A DNA stretch of 55,448 nt from Deltaproteobacteria bacterium (GTDB taxonomy: Bacteria; Desulfobacterota; Dissulfuribacteria; Dissulfuribacterales; QOAL01), in assembly GCA_024275145.1 (NCBI GenBank), contig JAJRZR010000100.1, forward strand, positions 1 to 55,448, read 5' to 3'. Shown here one piece after another: positions 36,613 through 46,958 of this stretch. Numbering within the stretch: the stretch's first letter is position 1; the number at the start of each line of letters is the position of its first letter. The notes under the pieces are model-generated. The model was not told the origin of the DNA and did not search any database. It was given only the letters and a program-made list of their open reading frames with translations. The translations under genes and the position numbers were made by a program.

Positions 36613-37472
36613 GAAAAAATTTCCAGCCTGATTTTACACTGGAATACATCTTCGAGACATTAAACGACCTTCCTGCCTTCCCGAAGGCGGTGAACAAGGC
36701 CATGAAGTTGTTGGATGACCCCAAGGCCACTATGTCGAGGCTGGCTGAAGTCCTGAGATATGATCAGACACTTACGGCCAACGTGTTAAAATTTACCAAT
36801 TCGGCACATTTTGGTCTGCCACAGCAAGTGACAAATCTGGAAACAGCGCTTGCGCTTCTCGGGGAACATCAGATCAGGCAGATCCTAATTGCCAGCGCCA
36901 GCCTGCCCTATATGACGAGGCCACTAGAGGGCTATGCCATGACCCCCGAAGATCTGTGGTACCATGCAATGGGCTGCGCCATTATATCCGAGGTGCTGGC
37001 CGGTTATTGTAATTATAGCGATCCACCCGTCCTCTTTACCGCGGCCATCCTGCATGACATCGGTAAGATCGTGATGAATCTCTATGTAGGACCCAGGCTA
37101 AAGGAGATTGTCGGCCTGGCCAACCGGGAAAATATCGATTTCACCGAGGCAGAATGGCGGGTAGTGGGGGCCGATCACGCGGTAATCGGCTACAACCTCC
37201 TGCGTCACTGGGAATTCCCTCCGGATATTGCGAGGGCGGTCAGGAACCACCACGATCCGGACCTGTACCTACAAGATGAACTTTCGGCTCTTCTGGCCCT
37301 GAGCAACATCATGGCCATTCAATTGGGTATCGGCGTTGGTGCCGACGGTTTCAGGTATACCCTGGCAGAAGGGTTGCTTGACAGGCTGGGACTGCAGGTC
37401 AAGGACATAGACATCTGCATGAGAAAGGTATTGGAAGAATACGAGAATGCAAGGGATATGCTGATATTCTGA
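36609..37472 (+). CDS. HDOD domain signalling protein
   Basis: 287 residues, a single HDOD domain, the catalytically variant HD relative found in bacterial signalling. Signs are LPAFPKAVNKAMKLLDDPKATMSRLAEVLRYDQTLTANVLKFTNSAHFGLPQQVTNLETALALLG, and an HD-like ILHDIGKIVMN later. Coupled to the CheD-like gene by the ATGA overlap, so they are likely partners. HDOD proteins tune motility, virulence and competence, often through regulation; the target here is unknown. Confidence 0.92.
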   Translation: MRKNFQPDFTLEYIFETLNDLPAFPKAVNKAMKLLDDPKATMSRLAEVLRYDQTLTANVLKFTNSAHFGLPQQVTNLETALALLGEHQIRQILIASASLPYMTRPLEGYAMTPEDLWYHAMGCAIISEVLAGYCNYSDPPVLFTAAILHDIGKIVMNLYVGPRLKEIVGLANRENIDFTEAEWRVVGADHAVIGYNLLRHWEFPPDIARAVRNHHDPDLYLQDELSALLALSNIMAIQLGIGVGADGFRYTLAEGLLDRLGLQVKDIDICMRKVLEEYENARDMLIF

Positions 37473-37481
37473 TCAAAACGG

Positions 37482-37516
37482 CAACCGGCAGGTAAACAGA
37501 TAAAACCTGCCGGTTG
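37482..37516. terminator. bidirectional terminator between HDOD and MCP genes
   Basis: CAACCGGCAGGT (37482-37493), an 11-base loop, and the exact 12-base complement (37505-37516). It sits between two convergent genes and is followed by an AT-rich stretch (TGATTTTCC) on the plus side. Confidence 0.75.
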
Positions 37517-37531
37517 ACTCCATTGATTTTC

Positions 37532-39445
37532 CTATATCTTGAACCGTCTTACCTCCTGATTGAGTTCGTTTGAGACGTGTCTCAGCCTTTCTGCCTCATC
37601 CTTAAGATGCTTGGCCCGTTGTGCCCCCTGGGCACTGGCAACCGCTATTCCTTCGGTTATCTCGTTCATGCCGCCGACCTCCTGATTGGCCCTTTGAGAA
37701 AGCTGGCTTATTTCTTCAATGGCCGCGGTCTGCTCGTTGGTAGCCGAGGCAATGCTGTCTGTAAGCTCGGCGACCTTTTCTATAGAATTTACGATCTCCT
37801 TCACAGACCTGGCTGACAGATCCGATGCCTGTTGGATACGCGAAACCATACCTTCGATCTTTTCCACGGAGCTTGCTGTGTCGTTTGCAAGCTCCTTTAT
37901 CTCACCTGCCACCACGGCAAAGCCCTTCCCTGCCTCACCTGCCCTGGCGGCTTCAATCGTGGCGTTCAAGGCCAGAAGCTTCGTCTGATCGGTAATGGAT
38001 CCTATGAACTGACTGACCTCGGTAATGACAGATGACGCCTCGGCAAGGCTATTGAGGGCCTCTTGACTGCTTCTGGCCTGTGAAAGCGTAAGCTGCGCAG
38101 CCTCCCTGGTCTGCTCTGTGTTCTGTGCAATCTCACTGACGGTGGCCGAAACCTGCTCGATGGCTGCTGCCACTCCGGATACATTTTCCGCAGCCTCTTC
38201 AGCAGCGCGCTTCACCTCGTTTGATTGGGCATCTGTTTGCTGGGCCGCTGCAGCCAGTTCATCAGAGGACATGGTGAGTTCTTCGCTTGCCTTATTCAGG
38301 TTCTCTGCTGTATTCTTGAGACGTCCAAGCACATGCCTCAGATTGTCTGCCATCCTGACCATCGAGGCATAAACGCCCTTGTGAGAGTCGGCATCCTCGT
38401 CACTTACGACAGTAAGGTCGCCATTTGAAATCCTCTCTGTGATTCTGGCCATATGAGCAGGTTCCCCACCTATCTGGTTGAGCACCATCTTCGGTATGAC
38501 AAAGGCGATTATTGCGCCGGCAAGCAGGGCGATGGCACCTATTATCGTAATGACCGCCTTTGCCTTTGCATTATAGGCCTGAAGGACCGGTCCCATCCTG
38601 TCTTGATCCGCCTCTATGGACGAGGCCACATTGTAAAGCTTTGCACTGACCTCAGGGCCGATCTTGTCCAGCCTGGTATCACGTATGCGGTTCCTCTCAG
38701 TAATAATCTCCTTGACCCGATCGAATGCAGCCAGATATTCCCCAGTAAGCCTGTTGGTCTCATCGAACAACTTCCTCCTGCCAGGGTTCTGGATCTCCTT
38801 GTCAAGGGTCTTGAGCATCTCGGTCAGATTGGCAAACTCCTTATCCGCCCTGAGCGCTGCGGATTTACTATTGGTGATGAGATATTTCGCCGCATAGAGC
38901 CTGCCAAGGAGCAGGTTTCTAAGCGCCATGCCTGCCCAGTATGCAGCATTCATGTCACCATCCTTTCTGGCAGAGATCAGGATGCTTGTAAGGTCCTTCT
39001 CCATGATGGGCCCCTTCTTGTCCATCTCGCCCTTTACCTTGGCATTGCGTTTTGCCTGAAGTGCTACGCAGTCCATAAAGGACCTGTCATAGTCCTTTAG
39101 AAGGTTGTCGACCTCCTTTATCAATTTGGCCCTTTCTGGAGAGGTTATATCCTTTAGCGCCCTGTCGAGAAGAACCTTTGTCTTCCGCCAGCACTGCTTG
39201 TATTCCTCTACATCCTGAGGCCTGTCCTTGATGAGAAAATCCTTGACGTTAAGTCGCATCTTGAGAAGGTTTATATCAAGGCTGCTTGCAAGGTTGGAAT
39301 CCCTTGCCATCTCCCTGTACATTACAAATCCCTTGCTTGATTTGTTTATAGCATGCCATCCGGTAACACCGACCACCACCAGAACAAGCAATAAGCCGCC
39401 AAACGACAGGTAGATCTGGCCCTTTAGCCCCAGGTTTTTGATCAT
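37532..39445 (-). CDS. methyl-accepting chemotaxis protein
   Basis: 637 residues: transmembrane helix 1 (about 8-30), helical bundle sensor (about 35-300), transmembrane helix 2 (about 300-325), HAMP and signalling domains. The tip is [33 protein letters not shown]. The ATG has GGAGGG 8 bases upstream. Near the CheD-like and HDOD genes (convergent), it may be one of their receptors. Confidence 0.93.
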   Translation of the reverse strand: MIKNLGLKGQIYLSFGGLLLVLVVVGVTGWHAINKSSKGFVMYREMARDSNLASSLDINLLKMRLNVKDFLIKDRPQDVEEYKQCWRKTKVLLDRALKDITSPERAKLIKEVDNLLKDYDRSFMDCVALQAKRNAKVKGEMDKKGPIMEKDLTSILISARKDGDMNAAYWAGMALRNLLLGRLYAAKYLITNSKSAALRADKEFANLTEMLKTLDKEIQNPGRRKLFDETNRLTGEYLAAFDRVKEIITERNRIRDTRLDKIGPEVSAKLYNVASSIEADQDRMGPVLQAYNAKAKAVITIIGAIALLAGAIIAFVIPKMVLNQIGGEPAHMARITERISNGDLTVVSDEDADSHKGVYASMVRMADNLRHVLGRLKNTAENLNKASEELTMSSDELAAAAQQTDAQSNEVKRAAEEAAENVSGVAAAIEQVSATVSEIAQNTEQTREAAQLTLSQARSSQEALNSLAEASSVITEVSQFIGSITDQTKLLALNATIEAARAGEAGKGFAVVAGEIKELANDTASSVEKIEGMVSRIQQASDLSARSVKEIVNSIEKVAELTDSIASATNEQTAAIEEISQLSQRANQEVGGMNEITEGIAVASAQGAQRAKHLKDEAERLRHVSNELNQEVRRFKI

Positions 39446-39600
39446 CTTTTACCCTCCATTCTTCGTTTATTCTGATTTTTCCCAAGGTCTCTGATGCCCT
39501 TGTATCAATTCCATGTCCAGTTTATCGGATGGTGGATTCACCTGCTTGAATCTTTCAACCCAAATTTTCATACCTGCCGACCGTTATACAGGCACCCCCG

Positions 39601-39655
39601 AACATGAAAATACAGCCCTGATGGAGGAGGAGGCATTTTCACTATAAATTTTTAT
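39601..39655 (+). repeat. dispersed intergenic repeat, near-complete copy
   Basis: Head CATGAAAATACAGCCCTGATGG and tail GGCATTTTCACTATAAATTTT. The clearest representative with the copies at 32020 and 41630. Confidence 0.65.
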
Positions 39656-39813
39656 GCGTTCCTTACTGTTGAGACCGCAACCACAAGGGCAGGATGTATT
39701 TCCATGCTAAAAGATATTGAATCCACAAAAAAACCAGGATGGCCGACGATGCGGGTATGGAAGAACTCGTCCAGGATGATGATGAGAATGGTTTGACTGG
39801 GGAAAAGATACAC

Positions 39814-39845
39814 AAAAAAAGGGGATAATGACAGTCATTATCCCC
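39814..39845 (-). terminator. Rho-independent terminator of the porin gene
   Basis: On the minus strand GGGGATAATGAC (39834-39845 complement), a 1-base spacer and its exact complement form a 12-bp stem followed by TTTTTTT (39814-39820). Confidence 0.88.
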
Positions 39846-39895
39846 CTCGAATGGTCACCTAAAAGACCATGTCAGATTATGGGCATGGCGTCTGC

Positions 39896-41227
39896 TTAAA
39901 AGACATAGTGCAGCCTGGCCCAGAAGACCTGCTCATCCCTCGTGGGGTTCAAATACCCGTTTGCCTTTTCATCATCCTGGCTGTAATAGGCAAAGCTCAA
40001 AAGACCACTCAGGTTGTCAGTGATCTTCCTGTTGGCCAGAAGATCTATCTCATCACCATAGTTGCCGTCGAAGTACTCGTTCTCAGATGTGTCGAAGTAA
40101 TGATACACGGCGGTTAGTTTAACACCCATGTAATCCGTGCCCACCTGGACATAGGCATCCTGAAGACCATCCCTCAGGCCACCACCATTTGTGGAAACGA
40201 ACTGATCGGCCCAACCGTTGAATTTATGGGTAGTGCTGAAAAGGGTGTCAAACGGCCTGTGGTGGCCATCTTGGCCTGATAGATAGCTATAACCAGCCCC
40301 CAGATCGAACATCGATACCTTGGCACCGATAAATGTATTGAACATATCGGCCCTGTGGTCGTCGCCGTCTTCGAAATCGCTCTGATGAGCATAATCCAGG
40401 GCGTACTTCAACATGAGTTCCTGGGTGACAGGCAGGTCTCCCTTGACCCTTAATCCATAGGTTGCAGAGTCACGGGATGCCCTCTTTTCTGCCTTGGTCC
40501 TTGGATTGTCATCATCATCCAGGAGATAGCAGAATGCACTGATATCCGCTGCCTTTATACCCGAGTAATCGGCATGTAGCAGTATGAGCTTGTCCAGGTC
40601 CATGTGGCCCAGATATATGGTATTTACCTGGTTGATGTAAGAGGCAAAGAGCTTGAGATCCTGGAAACTGGTATTGGTCACACTGAGGGCGTCAAAGGAC
40701 TGTCCGTTTTGGCGCCAGTTGATGTTACCTATGAGCCTTGCATCGTCAAGTATTATTTCCTGCCTACCTATACGGAACAGGTGGTCTGGCAGGGCCTTTA
40801 CGTCTATGTATGCCTGTTGAACCCGGCTACCATCCGGATCTGCGATTGAGTCGTTTGCCTTGTCTCCTCCTGCTTTGAGGTGCGTACCCTCTACAAAGCT
40901 ATATTGTTCCATAAGATTGGTAACATTCTGGAGCTGTATGTATGCATTGCTATCCAAAAAATCACCGGTCCTGTAACCTACCCTGGTCCTGATGTTCAAG
41001 CCGTTTGCCGGATGTTTGATCTTTTAACCGGCTGGTACACGCTCATGGTAATTGGAGTATTCATAGCCCATCCTGAGTTCGAGTGTAGGGGTCCCGCTCT
41101 TTAATGCCTGTGAAAATTCCTCCACCATGTTGGCCTTTGCACTGGGCACTCCAACACAGCATATAGCCGCGCTGGCTGCCAGAGGCATGAACCATTTCCT
41201 TACTGTCTGCCAAATGCGTCCTTTCAT
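39896..41227 (-). pseudogene. alginate-export-like porin, interrupted by an in-frame TAA
   Basis: The whole frame from ATG 41227 (AGGAGGT 8 bases upstream) to 39896 is 444 codons and encodes a signal peptide (WFMPLAASAAICCVGVPSAKA), a first strand (TLELRMGYEYSNYHERVPAG) and a beta-barrel with the family's RIGRQEIILDDARLIGN stretch and a terminal Phe. The frame is broken by TAA at 41024-41026, about 67 codons in, directly before the barrel resumes (KIKHPANGLNIRTRVGYRTG) in the same frame. The only start in the 3' part is a TTG at 40999 with no signal peptide and no ribosome site. A single-base change would restore it. Either a recent loss or a sequence error. Confidence 0.85.
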
Positions 41228-42085
41228 CTTAAGATACCTCCTCATACGTTAGTTTGGTTGGTTAATAAAAAGTTAAGTTGAATTAATCCGTTATGTGGCC
41301 TGCACATCAGAGGGCCGCTTATGCCCAGGTCACGAAAGCATGGTCCAGGACAGGATATATCTCCACACCAAGACATGGCACTACGTGACCTTTTTACACC
41401 GCCCAGTCTTGGCTATAGAAAAGGCATTTTCCTCCCGAGCCAGGGAAAATGCATACAAAGGTATTTCTGCCTAGAAGGGACCCCTGTTTGTCCTCGTTTT
41501 TCAAAATACATGTTTTGGTACCCTCTCCTCCGACAAAAGAGCGTATCTTCATGGTGAGTTTGCAACCAACCTGCGCCGGGAATCATACCTTCATGCGTCC
41601 CATACCCTTGACGCCTCGCCCAAGGAGATGAAGACACAACCCATGGACGGATATGTTTTCACGCTAAATTTTTATACATATGATCCTATTGCCATCTATA
41701 CTAAGTCCGTAGCAGGGATGCGTCAATTTTTCTTAGAAAAGATTATGGACAAAAAGGCCTGAAGGATAAGAGGGGATACGGATAAAGGACCTTTTTCTGC
41801 CCTTTACTATGCATGATACCGGTCTTATCTTTAGCAAACGCTAATATACTGCAGGCTATCCTATATGGCTGCCAGGACAAAAATGCCGCCATAGAGAAAT
41901 TCAAGCTGTATTTCTCGCGCTACTATGTGCACGGGCCATACGGTAGACAGAAACAAGGCCCCGGAAAGTCTGTAAAAACATGGCACCTTGAAATGGATAC
42001 GTACATTCTTGCCAGAGGCATCCGGCGAAATAATGGGCCTTATCCAAAAAACCCGTTAAATACAACAAGGAGGTAAAAAAACCAC
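41228..42085. other. 858-bp non-coding region between divergent genes
   Basis: It holds three dispersed-repeat tails on the plus strand (41351-41370, 41541-41560, and the fullest at 41651-41675 with a head from about 41591). An 87-codon ORF (41813-42076) has no ribosome site and no recognisable features. Promoters for the porin and lipoprotein must lie here. Confidence 0.6.
41591..41675 (+). repeat. dispersed intergenic repeat, two-module copy
   Basis: First module TTCATGCGTCCCATACCCTTG (shared with 53048-53090), second module GATGAAGACACAACCCATGG and tail ATATGTTTTCACGCTAAATT. Confidence 0.6.
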
Positions 42086-42817
42086 ATGAAAAAAAGGGTA
42101 TCGGGGATCATTTCCATGCTTCTAATGCTAATCTTTACCGGTTGCTCTTCCTATCAATACAGAGCGGCACCGGTTCCTCTTCCATCCGCTCAACCAGGCC
42201 ATGCGGATATCGATGGTGTCCAGATCACGGCCACCGCCTATCTCTCTCCTGATTACGCCAAAGCCAGGTTCGGATTTGATATAAGGAAGGCAGGACTTTT
42301 GCCGGTCCAGGTCGTCATGGACAACCGAAGTAGTAAAAAGGTATCTATTGATCCACTCCAGACCTTTCTGATAGACAACGCGGGCCAGGCATGGCCGCTC
42401 CTACCTGAGCAGGAGGCATATAACAGGATAAAGGGGCATGTGAATGTTGGAACCGCATTCAAGGGTACGGTTAAACCTGCTGCGATGCTTGGTGCAGCCG
42501 GGGCACTAGTTGGTTTTGCCGTTGGCATAGTTTCCGGCCACAATGCCGGAGAAAGTGCAGGCAAGGGCGCTGTGCTCGGGGCAACTGCCGGGGCATTGGC
42601 CGGTGGTGCGAGTGCCATGGCCAACGTAGAGGAACGGATCAAGGAGGATCTGGCGAACAGGTCACTTGAAAATAAACCCATAGAGCCTGGGGCACTGGCA
42701 CACGGCTTTCTCTTTTTCCCGGGCAAACACGAGGCGTTATCCGCTTCAAGCCTCAGGCTTGCGCTCAGGATCGACGGCAATGAAAAGATCGCAAATGTTC
42801 CTTTAACGGTAAGGTGA
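42086..42817 (+). CDS. lipoprotein with a glycine-zipper-like membrane segment
   Basis: 243 residues. The signal ends in a lipobox (LIFTGC, Cys 20), so it is lipidated and extracytoplasmic. The central part is a conserved-looking beta-rich domain (TAYLSPDYAKARFGFDIRKAGLLPVQVVMDN), then a glycine/alanine-rich helical stretch (about 135-175, LGAAGALVGFAVGIVSGHNAGESAGKGAVLGATAGALAGG) like a glycine zipper. A ribosome site AAGGAGG lies 11 bases before the ATG. Function unknown. A strong hairpin follows the gene. Confidence 0.8.
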   Translation: MKKRVSGIISMLLMLIFTGCSSYQYRAAPVPLPSAQPGHADIDGVQITATAYLSPDYAKARFGFDIRKAGLLPVQVVMDNRSSKKVSIDPLQTFLIDNAGQAWPLLPEQEAYNRIKGHVNVGTAFKGTVKPAAMLGAAGALVGFAVGIVSGHNAGESAGKGAVLGATAGALAGGASAMANVEERIKEDLANRSLENKPIEPGALAHGFLFFPGKHEALSASSLRLALRIDGNEKIANVPLTVR

Positions 42818-42834
42818 GGTCAGGAAATTTAGCC

Positions 42835-42875
42835 GAACGGGCTTCCGTGTCCATTGTCCCCTAGGAAGCCCGTTC
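42835..42875. terminator. terminator shared by lipoprotein and glgX, overlapping the glgX 3' end
   Basis: GAACGGGCTTCC (42835-42846) and the exact complement GGAAGCCCGTTC (42864-42875) enclose a 17-base loop. The right arm is inside the last codons of glgX, whose stop is at 42861-42863, so the hairpin serves both converging transcripts. Confidence 0.75.
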
Positions 42876-45002
42876 TATAAAAACCTTGAGGCTTCTGGGG
42901 CCTAACCTGAGCCAACGATCAGTCTTTCCATCCATTGCTGCCCCGGTGAGCATTATGTCAAGGGGAGGGGGCGCTCCGGTATCGATTGCGCTCAGCCACA
43001 TGTTGCGACGTCTAAAACCGGATGGCAGGCGAAATTGGATCACCCGATCATGGGCATTGAACAACAGGCACAACCGGCCCCCGTTGGCCCGGGCGTCATG
43101 GATTATGCAACCAAGGGCCTTGCCGCCACCCTGCCAGTCAGGGGTCTGCCCGGATGGGCCGAACCACGTAATATCCCCCTCCTCGTAGAACTGCTCCCTG
43201 GAAAGCACTGGATGTTCCTTCCTGAAGGCAATCATTGCCCTGAAAAAATTGAATATCTCCCTGTTACGGTCAAGAAGATCCCAGTTGTACCAGGATATCT
43301 CGTTATCCTGGCAGTAGGCGTTGTTGTTGCCCATTTGGGTCCTCCTGAATTCATCCCCACCAAGGATCATGGGCACACCCCTTGAAAGAAATAGGGTGGC
43401 TATCATGTTCTTTATCTGCCTTGTTCTAACAGCCTGGATTCCAGGATCGCTGGTTTCTCCTTCCACCCCGTAGTTACAGCTATAATTTTCATCGGAGCCA
43501 TCCATGTTATCCTCGCCATCTACCTCGTTGTGTTTGCGCTCGTAGCTGACGAGATCGTTCAGTGTAAAGCGATCATGACAGGTGATAAAGTTGATGCTGT
43601 TCACCGGCTGTTTACCCATGTGTTTGTACAGATCCGCACTTCCACACAGGCGGCTCGCAAGGTGAGGCACCATTCCAGGCTCTCCCCTCCAGTACCTGCG
43701 GATGTCATCCCTGTATCTGCCGTTCCATTCAGACCAGCGTCTGCCCGGGAAACTGCCCACCTGATAAGCGCCACCAAGGTCCCATGCCTCGGCAATGAGT
43801 TTTACGTCCCTCAGTATCGGATCCTCGGCTATATGCTCCAGTACCGGTGGGTTACTGATAATATTGCCTTCCATGTCGCGCCCCTGAATCGATGCCAGAT
43901 CGAACCTGAATCCATCAACATGCATCTCGATGACCCAATACCGAAGACAGGCCAGGATGAAGTCCCTGACCACGGGATGATTACAGTTCACCGTGTTCCC
44001 GCAACCTGAAAAATTCCTATACCTCCTGCCACCGTCGGCAAGCAGGTAATAGATCGTGTTATCCAGGCCACGCATGTGTAACATGGGGCCAAATTCATCA
44101 CCCTCAGCGGTATGGTTAAAGACCACATCGAGTATCACCTCTATGCCGGCATCGTTGAGTTCCCTGACCATTTCCTTGAATTCAAGCACCTGTGACCCGT
44201 AACCGCCGGAGCAGGAATAGCTCTCCTTCGGGGCAAAAAAGCCCACGGTGCTGTAACCCCAATAGTTCTTCAGCCTCTCACCGGTAAAGGGATTGATCCG
44301 GGTAAGCTCATTTTCATTGAACTCATGGACAGGAAGCAGCTCCACTGCCGTGATACCCAGGGACTTGAGATAGGGTATTTTATCTATGAGCCCCTTATAT
44401 GTACCTGGGCATTTAACCCCTGAGGACGGATGGATGGTAAAACCACGGACATGGGTCTCATAGATAATGGTCTGGGACCATGGACGCCTGAGAGGCCGGT
44501 CGTCCTTCCACTCAAAGGGATAATCGTTTAGCACCACCGATTTCGCAGCCCATGGGCCGTTATCCTCGGTAGAAAGTGAAAGGTCCATCAACGGAGAGCC
44601 AGGATCATAGGCCTTAGCCCTGTGAAAATCCCACTCTGATACCCCTGACAGGGCACAACTATATGGGTCTATTACGGCCTTGTGACGATTGAACCTGAAA
44701 CCTGCCGCGGGTACAAATGGTCCATGAACCCGGTAGGTATAACACCATCCAGGCCCTATTCCCTTGATCCACATATGCCATATGTCACCTATGCGGTTGT
44801 GGTCTGGATCGAACTCAAGGACTACTACAGGCTCCTTGTCCTCGCACGTCTTATAGAGGTATATCCATACCTTCATGGCGTTACGGCTGAAAAGCGCAAA
44901 GTTATAACCGCCCTTGTAACTGGAAAGGCCAAGGGGTTCAGGCCGTCCCCTGTCAGTCTCAAAAATGAATTCTCCAGAAGTCACAACACCCTTGCCAACC
45001 AC
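42861..45002 (-). CDS. glgX: glycogen debranching enzyme (GH13, GlgX type)
   Basis: Hydrolyses alpha-1,6 branches of glycogen-like polymers. 713 residues: N-terminal CBM48-like domain (about 15-130), then the GH13 barrel with DVVFNHTAEG, DGFRFDLAS (nucleophile Asp), AEAWDLGG (acid/base Glu) and NFITCHDRFTLNDLVSY (third Asp). The region EWNGRYRDDIRRYWRG is typical of GlgX. Start is GTG 45002 with AGGGGGG about 10 bases upstream. It is close to no other glycogen gene in the window but fits the sugar-storage theme. Confidence 0.95.
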   Translation of the reverse strand: MVGKGVVTSGEFIFETDRGRPEPLGLSSYKGGYNFALFSRNAMKVWIYLYKTCEDKEPVVVLEFDPDHNRIGDIWHMWIKGIGPGWCYTYRVHGPFVPAAGFRFNRHKAVIDPYSCALSGVSEWDFHRAKAYDPGSPLMDLSLSTEDNGPWAAKSVVLNDYPFEWKDDRPLRRPWSQTIIYETHVRGFTIHPSSGVKCPGTYKGLIDKIPYLKSLGITAVELLPVHEFNENELTRINPFTGERLKNYWGYSTVGFFAPKESYSCSGGYGSQVLEFKEMVRELNDAGIEVILDVVFNHTAEGDEFGPMLHMRGLDNTIYYLLADGGRRYRNFSGCGNTVNCNHPVVRDFILACLRYWVIEMHVDGFRFDLASIQGRDMEGNIISNPPVLEHIAEDPILRDVKLIAEAWDLGGAYQVGSFPGRRWSEWNGRYRDDIRRYWRGEPGMVPHLASRLCGSADLYKHMGKQPVNSINFITCHDRFTLNDLVSYERKHNEVDGEDNMDGSDENYSCNYGVEGETSDPGIQAVRTRQIKNMIATLFLSRGVPMILGGDEFRRTQMGNNNAYCQDNEISWYNWDLLDRNREIFNFFRAMIAFRKEHPVLSREQFYEEGDITWFGPSGQTPDWQGGGKALGCIIHDARANGGRLCLLFNAHDRVIQFRLPSGFRRRNMWLSAIDTGAPPPLDIMLTGAAMDGKTDRWLRLGPRSLKVFIERAS

Positions 45003-45409
45003 TTGATAATCGCCCCCCTATTTTTGTAATATTTATACAACTTACTGTTATCACAAAACTAAAAACCTCTTGGCTGAAAATATACCAGGTGTTAATCTCT
45101 ACCACGGCAATGATTTGCCCACGGCTCCCATAATTTTCCGGGATCCTTAAAAACTACTACCTGGTCCAAACAAGCGGCATTCAATATGCGAAAACGCGGT
45201 ATGCCAGGCACGCGACAGGAACTGCTTTGCCGACGAACAACATGACTAGCAGACAAAAAAGAGGAAATTCCCAGGGGTCCACGCCGTGCACCACGATGCA
45301 GCCCTCCTGGCATTAAATATCCTAATTGCATTAAAGTGAAAATAGTCGCGCAGGCCTTTCCCTGGTATTTTCGCTGGAATGTCCATAGTCTCTAACAACA
45401 GGAGTCCAT
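45003..45409. other. 407-bp non-coding gap between divergent glgX and guaA
   Basis: Contains ACCAGGT/ACCTGGT arms (45084-45090 / 45159-45165) around a 68-base segment, and at 45361-45381 a dispersed-repeat-like tail (GGTATTTTCGCTGGAATG). I see no known riboswitch with confidence. Confidence 0.5.
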
Positions 45410-46957
45410 ATGTCAACTAAAGAAAAGATCCTCGTACTCGATTTCGGTTCCCAGACCACCCAGTTGATAGCAAGAAGGGTCAGGGAGGAAAAGGTCTATT
45501 GTGAGATCCACCCCTTCAACGTATCCATCGACCAGATAAAGGCTATGGCCCCAACGGGGATCATACTCTCCGGAGGGCCTGCCAGTGTTTATGATCCAGA
45601 GGCTCCATCGATTTCGCCAGAGGTATTTGAACTTGGGCTCCCTATGCTTGGAATCTGCTATGGGATGCAGCTTACGTGTCATCTCCTTGGCGGGCTGGTG
45701 GAAAGATGTGCCCACAGGGAATACGGACCTGCAAAGCTCACCATAGATGAGGTGAATGATATATTTTACGGGCTTGCCCCACCACCTGTAACACACCAGG
45801 TCTGGATGAGCCATGGAGACAGGATAGAGAAGCTGCCCTCTGGATTCAAGGCCATTGCCCATAGCGAGACGTGTCCAGTGGCTGCCATGAGGCATGAAAG
45901 CCTGCCGATCTACGGGGTCCAGTTCCATCCAGAGGTGGCCCACACCGAAATCGGGGCAGACATTATTTCGAATTTCCTGTTCAGGATTTGTGGATGCAGT
46001 CCTTCATGGGACATGCGCTCCTTCGTAGAAATCACAACCAGGCAGATCAAAGAAAAGGTCGGAGATGGCAGGGTCGTTTGTGCCCTTTCTGGTGGCGTGG
46101 ACTCCACGGTCACGGCACTCCTGATCAACCGAGCCATTGGCCGAAACCTCATATGCGTGTTCGTAAACAACGGCCTTCTGAGGAAAAACGAGGCAGAAAC
46201 GGTCCTTGCCTTCCTTGAGCAGCTAGACCTTAACGTCCAGTACGTAGATGCATCGAGACGCTTCCTTGAAAGGCTGAAGGGCGTAGACGACCCGGAGAAA
46301 AAACGCAAGATCATAGGTGAGGAATTCATCCATATATTCGAGGAAGAGGCCAAGAGGGCCGGCAAGGTACACTTTCTGGCCCAGGGGACCCTTTATCCTG
46401 ACGTCATCGAAAGCGTATCCTTTAAAGGGCCATCGGCTGTCATAAAGAGCCATCACAATGTAGGCGGCCTTCCAGAGGTAATGAAACTTGAGCTGATCGA
46501 GCCGCTCAGGGAACTCTTCAAGGATGAGGTGCGTAAGGTCGCAAGGGAGCTTGGCATGCCCGATGAACTCATAAACCGCCACCCATTCCCCGGACCAGGG
46601 CTTGCCATACGTGTCCTGGGTGCGGTAACCGAAGAGCGCCTGGACATCCTGAGGGAGGCCGACGCCATTGTGCTGGAGGAGATGAAGGCATCGGGATGGT
46701 ACCAGAAGGTATGGCAGGCCTTTGCGGTGCTCCTACCCATCCACACAGTAGGGGTCATGGGGGATGAACGCACCTATGATAACGTGGTGGCCATAAGGTG
46801 CGTGGAAAGCCTCGATGCCATGACAGCCGATTGGGCCAGGCTACCCTATGATCTCATGGCCAGGCTCTCGAACAGGATCATAAACGAGGTAAGGGGGGTA
46901 AACCGAGTCTGCTACGATATAAGCCCTAAGCCCCCGGCAACCATTGAATGGGAATGA
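45410..46957 (+). CDS. guaA: GMP synthase (glutamine-hydrolysing)
   Basis: Converts XMP to GMP. 515 residues: N-terminal glutamine amidotransferase with the nucleophile Cys in LGICYGMQ and His/Glu in [10 protein letters not shown], then the ATP pyrophosphatase domain with the PP-loop SGGVDST, and the C-terminal dimerisation domain ending in [11 protein letters not shown] 45410 has AGGAG at 7 bases. Its stop is one base before the start of dnaE. Confidence 0.97.
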   Translation: MSTKEKILVLDFGSQTTQLIARRVREEKVYCEIHPFNVSIDQIKAMAPTGIILSGGPASVYDPEAPSISPEVFELGLPMLGICYGMQLTCHLLGGLVERCAHREYGPAKLTIDEVNDIFYGLAPPPVTHQVWMSHGDRIEKLPSGFKAIAHSETCPVAAMRHESLPIYGVQFHPEVAHTEIGADIISNFLFRICGCSPSWDMRSFVEITTRQIKEKVGDGRVVCALSGGVDSTVTALLINRAIGRNLICVFVNNGLLRKNEAETVLAFLEQLDLNVQYVDASRRFLERLKGVDDPEKKRKIIGEEFIHIFEEEAKRAGKVHFLAQGTLYPDVIESVSFKGPSAVIKSHHNVGGLPEVMKLELIEPLRELFKDEVRKVARELGMPDELINRHPFPGPGLAIRVLGAVTEERLDILREADAIVLEEMKASGWYQKVWQAFAVLLPIHTVGVMGDERTYDNVVAIRCVESLDAMTADWARLPYDLMARLSNRIINEVRGVNRVCYDISPKPPATIEWE

Positions 46958-46958
46958 C

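Larger units (their letters stand above)
39446..39895. other. 450-bp non-coding gap
   Basis: Between the MCP start and the end of the porin gene, both minus strand. It holds two dispersed-repeat tails (39632-39655 and 39691-39710), the first with a near-complete head, and the porin terminator. The repeats point away from the MCP, so here they cannot be its promoter in their own orientation. Confidence 0.6.

Noticed and set aside
41813-42076. 87-codon ORF before the lipoprotein
   Set aside because: No ribosome site, no recognisable features, and it lies in a repeat-rich gap.
45084-45409. A purine or guanidine riboswitch before guaA
   Set aside because: Only a 7-base pairing around a 68-base segment was found; none of the conserved junction or loop sequences of those classes could be matched.
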